From contig CAYGZA010000234.1 of the NCBI GenBank assembly GCA_964354135.1, forward strand, positions 1 through 10,894: a DNA stretch of 10,894 nt, read 5' to 3'. A program made the position numbers and the translations under genes. Source of the DNA: CAYGZA01 sp964354135 (GTDB taxonomy: Bacteria > Planctomycetota > Planctomycetia > Pirellulales > Thermoguttaceae). The notes beneath the pieces were generated by a model. The model searched no databases and was not told the DNA's origin. It worked only from the letters and a program-made list of their open reading frames with translations. Of this stretch, positions 7,867 to 10,894 are shown piece by piece (position 1 is the stretch's first letter; every line of letters starts with the position of its first letter).

Positions 7867-7896
7867 TTGGGCGGCCCGGCAGACCGCCCGTACAAT
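7867..7896 (+). promoter_or_regulatory. GC hairpin and possible moxR promoter
   Basis: GGGCGG (7869-7874) and CCGCCC (7884-7889) can pair around a 9-base loop. The same stretch could be read as a weak promoter towards moxR: TTGGGC (7867-7872), an 18-base spacer and TACAAT (7891-7896; 5 of 6 to the -10 consensus). The -35 match is poor and the hairpin has no following T-run, so this is neither a strong promoter nor a Rho-independent terminator on sequence alone. Confidence 0.25.
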
Positions 7897-7957
7897 AGTA
7901 GGACATCGGAGGAGCCCGGGAAACACTACGGCCACGAGAAAGGGAGAATCTCCCCGA

Positions 7958-7990
7958 AGACTTCCGAAGTCTTGAAGACTTCGGAAGTCT
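7958..7990. repeat. Nested 33-base palindrome before moxR
   Basis: Arm one, AGACTTCCGAAGTCT (7958-7972), and arm two, AGACTTCGGAAGTCT (7976-7990), are perfect reverse complements separated by TGA. Each arm is also a palindrome by itself (AGACTTC, one central base, GAAGTCT). The element can therefore fold either as one 15-base-pair hairpin or as two small ones, and it presents two equivalent dyads for a dimeric protein. It lies 55 bases before the moxR start in the divergent region. A regulatory site and a dispersed intergenic repeat element are both possible. Confidence 0.75.
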
Positions 7991-8045
7991 GAATTGGGAA
8001 GCCTGTTGGCCCGCGGCTTTGCAGCGTTCGCAGGAAGGGACCCCA

Positions 8046-9064
<1,019 letters not shown>

Positions 9065-9065
<1 letters not shown>

Positions 9066-9095
9066 GGATTGGGGATTAGGGATTGGGGATTGGAG
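9065..9095 (+). repeat. Heptad array A (GGGATTR), left copy of 31-base direct repeat
   Basis: Four tandem heptads, GGGATTG, GGGATTA, GGGATTG, GGGATTG, then GAG. The first base is the G of the moxR stop codon, and the last bases form part of the GGAGG ribosome-binding site of the next gene. The whole 31 bases recur identically at 9473-9503. The G-runs of three or more separated by three or four bases satisfy the usual intramolecular G-quadruplex pattern. Confidence 0.95.
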
Positions 9096-9101
9096 GTCCG
9101 C

Positions 9102-9470
9102 GTGGACAGTCAGAACTTCCGTGACCTGAGGGTGTGGCAATTGGGAATGCAGTTGGCCGAGGAAGTTTACCGCCTGTCGCAGCGGTTTCCCAAGGCAGAA
9201 ACGTATGGTCTGGCCAGCCAGATCCAACGTGCAGCCGTGTCCATTCCTGCCAATATCGCCGAAGGGCATGCAATGGGCTCCACGAAAGACTTCCTGCGTT
9301 TTCTGGCCATCGCCCAGGGCTCGCTCGCTGAATTGGAGACCCATCTCATGCTTGCAGAGCGAATCAAGTACGGCGATCCCACCGAGATAGCGGCGATCCT
9401 GGACCGATGCACTCAAGAGGCGCGGATGTTGCGAAGCCTGAGGACGCGGGTGAAGAGCAGGATAAAGTGA
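9102..9470 (+). CDS. Four-helix-bundle protein (S23/TIGR02436-like)
   Basis: A 122-residue protein of the four-helix-bundle family first noticed in intervening sequences of some 23S rRNA genes and later found scattered as free-standing genes; its molecular function is unknown. Family hallmarks are NFRDLRVWQ (residues 5-13), FPKAETYGLASQIQRAAVSI (29-48), the signature PANIAEG (49-55) and FLAIAQGSLAELETHLMLA (67-85). The frame is open back to 9069 through the repeat array, where it would encode GIRDWGL-type filler. GTG at 9102 is the better start because GGAGG (9092-9096) precedes it by five bases and the product then begins at the family's usual N-terminus. Identical 31-base repeats flank the gene tightly, the right-hand one beginning two bases after its stop. 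That arrangement suggests an inserted unit between moxR and DUF58. Confidence 0.9.
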   Translation: MDSQNFRDLRVWQLGMQLAEEVYRLSQRFPKAETYGLASQIQRAAVSIPANIAEGHAMGSTKDFLRFLAIAQGSLAELETHLMLAERIKYGDPTEIAAILDRCTQEARMLRSLRTRVKSRIK

Positions 9471-9472
9471 GA

Positions 9473-9503
9473 GGGATTGGGGATTAGGGATTGGGGATTG
9501 GAG
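9473..9503 (+). repeat. Heptad array B, right copy of 31-base direct repeat
   Basis: Identical to array A: four heptads and GAG, starting two bases after the stop of the four-helix-bundle gene. The distance from copy to copy is 408 bases. Like array A it is G-rich on the coding strand and so would also be present in any moxR readthrough mRNA. Confidence 0.95.
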
Positions 9504-9535
9504 TCGGTTGAACAGCAAGCTCGGAAGGACCGAAG

Positions 9536-10399
9536 GTGACCGCACGGCGCGCAACGAAGTCGCTCGGGATCGTTGATCTTCTCGTTCTGCGCGGCTTCGA
9601 TCCGAACCGCAAAACGAAGTTCGTTCGGCACCAAGATGCTAGGTACGACGTGCGTGATCTAATGCGCAGGGGCTGGCTTGACTTCTATCAGGCGACCCAG
9701 CGCCGGCCAGTATTCGATCGCTGTGAGCGTATCGTTTCTTTCATCGGAACGGGGGGAACGAAGGCACGCCTCATCGGTGTGTACCGAGTCGTCGGAAAGC
9801 GCGACGGACGACAAGTGCCACCCCCTGCGGGATTTCCGCCCGACTTAGGGACATATCGATACTTCTATGACCTGGAGCGGGAGGCCGGGTACGAAGACTT
9901 GGAGAACCGCGTAGTCATTGAATGGGGGAAAGGTGCTCTCGCGTGGGTCCAGTGGCTCTCGAACAAGGAAGTCGTCGAGGTGCTTCCGAGAGGTCAGTTG
10001 CGCCCGCCGTTTCGCGATTACTTGGAGTTCACCCTCACCCACGCGGAGCTAAAGGGACTCTACGACCATGAAGACGCCAACAGAGAGTGGCGTGCTCGCC
10101 TCGCGGCTGTGGCAGGAATTTACCTCGTCTTGGCGACCAACAGTGGAGCTCAATACGTCGGGTCCGCGCACGGGACGGAGGGGATTTGGGGTCGGTGGGC
10201 TGCGTATGCCCGTGACGGTCACGGCGGCAACAAGCTTCTCAAGGAACTCATCGACAACGATTCCGCGTACCCGGCCGCGTTCTCGTACTCGATCCTCCAA
10301 ATCCTGCCCAAGAGTTTCGCTCGGAGCGAGGTGCTGGCGTGGGAACAGCGATACAAGGGGAAACTCGGTAGTCGCGCCTTCGGACTTAATGCCCAATAG
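9536..10399 (+). CDS. GIY-YIG nuclease with unrecognised N-terminal domain
   Basis: A 287-residue protein with a C-terminal GIY-YIG endonuclease domain: AGIYLVLATNSGAQYVGSAH (193-212) supplies the GIY and YVG strands, IWGRWAAYARDG (217-228) the helix with the expected Arg (R220), EVLAWEQRYKGKLG (265-278) the acidic helix (E265 or E270 as metal ligand), and AFGLN (281-285) the closing Asn. The first 185 residues are not a domain I can name. They contain a mixed strand region, CERIVSFIGTGGTKARLIGV (63-82), and YFYDLEREAGYEDLENRVVI (109-128), and could be a PUA/EVE-like or other nucleic-acid recognition module. GTG 9536 is chosen because GGAAGG (9523-9528) sits seven bases upstream. No methyltransferase lies beside it, so a classical restriction pair is not evident here; an orphan defence nuclease or a homing-like enzyme is possible. 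Codon use appears somewhat less GC-biased than moxR by eye. Confidence 0.85.
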   Translation: MTARRATKSLGIVDLLVLRGFDPNRKTKFVRHQDARYDVRDLMRRGWLDFYQATQRRPVFDRCERIVSFIGTGGTKARLIGVYRVVGKRDGRQVPPPAGFPPDLGTYRYFYDLEREAGYEDLENRVVIEWGKGALAWVQWLSNKEVVEVLPRGQLRPPFRDYLEFTLTHAELKGLYDHEDANREWRARLAAVAGIYLVLATNSGAQYVGSAHGTEGIWGRWAAYARDGHGGNKLLKELIDNDSAYPAAFSYSILQILPKSFARSEVLAWEQRYKGKLGSRAFGLNAQ

Positions 10400-10418
10400 G
10401 CTTCTTAACCAGCGTGCG

Positions 10419-10469
10419 CCCCAATCCCTAATCCCTAATCCCCAATCCCTAATCCCTAATCCCCTCCCC
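10419..10469 (-). repeat. Heptad array C (CCCYAAT), inverted copy before DUF58
   Basis: On the plus strand six uninterrupted heptads read CCCCAAT, CCCTAAT, CCCTAAT, CCCCAAT, CCCTAAT, CCCTAAT (10419-10460), followed by a degenerate CCCCTCCCC that runs directly into the DUF58 ATG at 10470. Read on the minus strand it is the same GGGATTR family as arrays A and B, so it is inverted relative to them. It replaces any normal leader of the DUF58 gene: there is no purine-rich ribosome-binding site before that ATG. Confidence 0.95.
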
Positions 10470-10894
10470 ATGTCCACCGTCGAACGCTATCTCAAGCCCG
10501 AAGTCATCCGCCAGATCAAGCGGCTGGACCTCCGCGCGCAGTTCATCGTGCGGGGCTTCCTGCACGGCCTGCACGCCAGCCCGTTCCACGGCTTCTCGGT
10601 GGAGTTCAGCGAGCACCGCAAGTACACCCCCGGCGACGATCCCAAGGACATCGACTGGCTCATCTACGCCAAGACCGACAAGTATTACGTCAAAAAGTTC
10701 GAGGCCGAGACCAATATCACCGGCTACCTGGTCATGGACATGAGCCGCTCGATGGGCTACACGTATCGGCAGGAGCTGACGAAGTTCGAGTACGCCATCT
10801 GCCTGGCGGCGGCGCTCTGCTACCTGATGATCTACCAGCAGGACCCGGTGGGCCTGTTCACCTTCGACGAGAAGATCCGCAACAGCCTGGCGCC
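10470..10894 (+). CDS. DUF58 protein, 5' part (runs off the window)
   Basis: N-terminal 141 residues of a DUF58 protein, the usual MoxR partner; the 3' part lies beyond the window. Family landmarks are LDLRAQFIVRGFLHGLHASP (19-38), the signature FSEHRKYTPGDDPKDIDWL (46-64), YYVKKFEAETN (72-82), and VMDMSRSM (88-95). The last of these is a vWA-type MIDAS metal site DxSxS with D90, S92 and S94 all present. DUF58/vWA proteins are thought to be MoxR substrates or adaptors in envelope or redox-complex assembly. ATG 10470 gives the standard family N-terminus but has only C-rich repeat upstream, so translation must be SD-independent (common in planctomycetes) or reduced. The nearest upstream gene on the strand ends 70 bases before it. 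Confidence 0.92.
   Translation, partial: MSTVERYLKPEVIRQIKRLDLRAQFIVRGFLHGLHASPFHGFSVEFSEHRKYTPGDDPKDIDWLIYAKTDKYYVKKFEAETNITGYLVMDMSRSMGYTYRQELTKFEYAICLAAALCYLMIYQQDPVGLFTFDEKIRNSLA

Noticed and set aside
7867..7896. Rho-independent terminator in the divergent region
   Set aside because: The GC hairpin has no following T-run on either strand, and no gene ends there.
10049..10477. A 142-residue minus-strand frame beginning with GLGIRDWGLGIRDWG
   Set aside because: The distinctive N-terminus is only translated heptad array C, and the rest is antisense to the GIY-YIG gene.

Overview
The window is GC-rich bacterial DNA that looks like a chromosomal segment of a member of the Planctomycetota. 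The reasons are a MoxR AAA+ ATPase and a DUF58 protein on one strand, a divergent protein joining a terpene-cyclase-like toroid to DUF4159 domains, an unusual LptD/OstA-type outer-membrane protein, and a four-helix-bundle (S23/TIGR02436-type) protein. The phylum call is inference from gene content; no rRNA or other phylogenetic marker is present.

Layout. From base 14 to 7777 every gene reads on the minus strand. In transcription order these are: a secreted DUF4159/toroid protein (5408-7777); a DUF433 antitoxin-like gene (5138-5368) overlapping a DUF5615 PIN-like toxin gene (4761-5141); a membrane glycosyltransferase of the GT39/ArnT type (3381-4730); and an LptD-like outer-membrane protein (14-3145, start uncertain). 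The LptD-like gene has its own good sigma70-type promoter at 3346-3373. A divergent intergenic region (7778-8045) holds a promoter-like site for the leftward gene, a GC hairpin, and a striking 33-base nested palindrome about 55 bases before moxR.

On the plus strand come moxR (8046-9065), a four-helix-bundle gene (9102-9470), a GIY-YIG nuclease gene (9536-10399) and the 5' part of a DUF58 gene (10470 to the window edge). MoxR and DUF58 proteins normally work as a pair and are usually encoded side by side. Here two unrelated accessory genes lie between them, and each boundary of this insert is marked by an array of 7-base repeats of the type GGGATTR (CCCYAAT on the other strand). The two arrays flanking the four-helix-bundle gene are identical over 31 bases, and the array before DUF58 is in the opposite orientation. 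Related heptads (GARGGAT, TCATCAT) lie inside the LptD-like coding region, just after the signal peptide, and across its stop codon.

How the genes may work together. MoxR, DUF58 and the DUF4159/toroid protein plausibly form one envelope-related chaperone or surveillance module of unknown substrate. The glycosyltransferase and LptD-like protein suggest lipid-linked glycan or LPS modification and export at the outer membrane. The DUF433/DUF5615 pair and the GIY-YIG gene are accessory, possibly stability or defence functions. The most unusual feature is the heptad-repeat family, which marks gene junctions, is G-quadruplex-prone, and brackets the genes separating moxR from DUF58.
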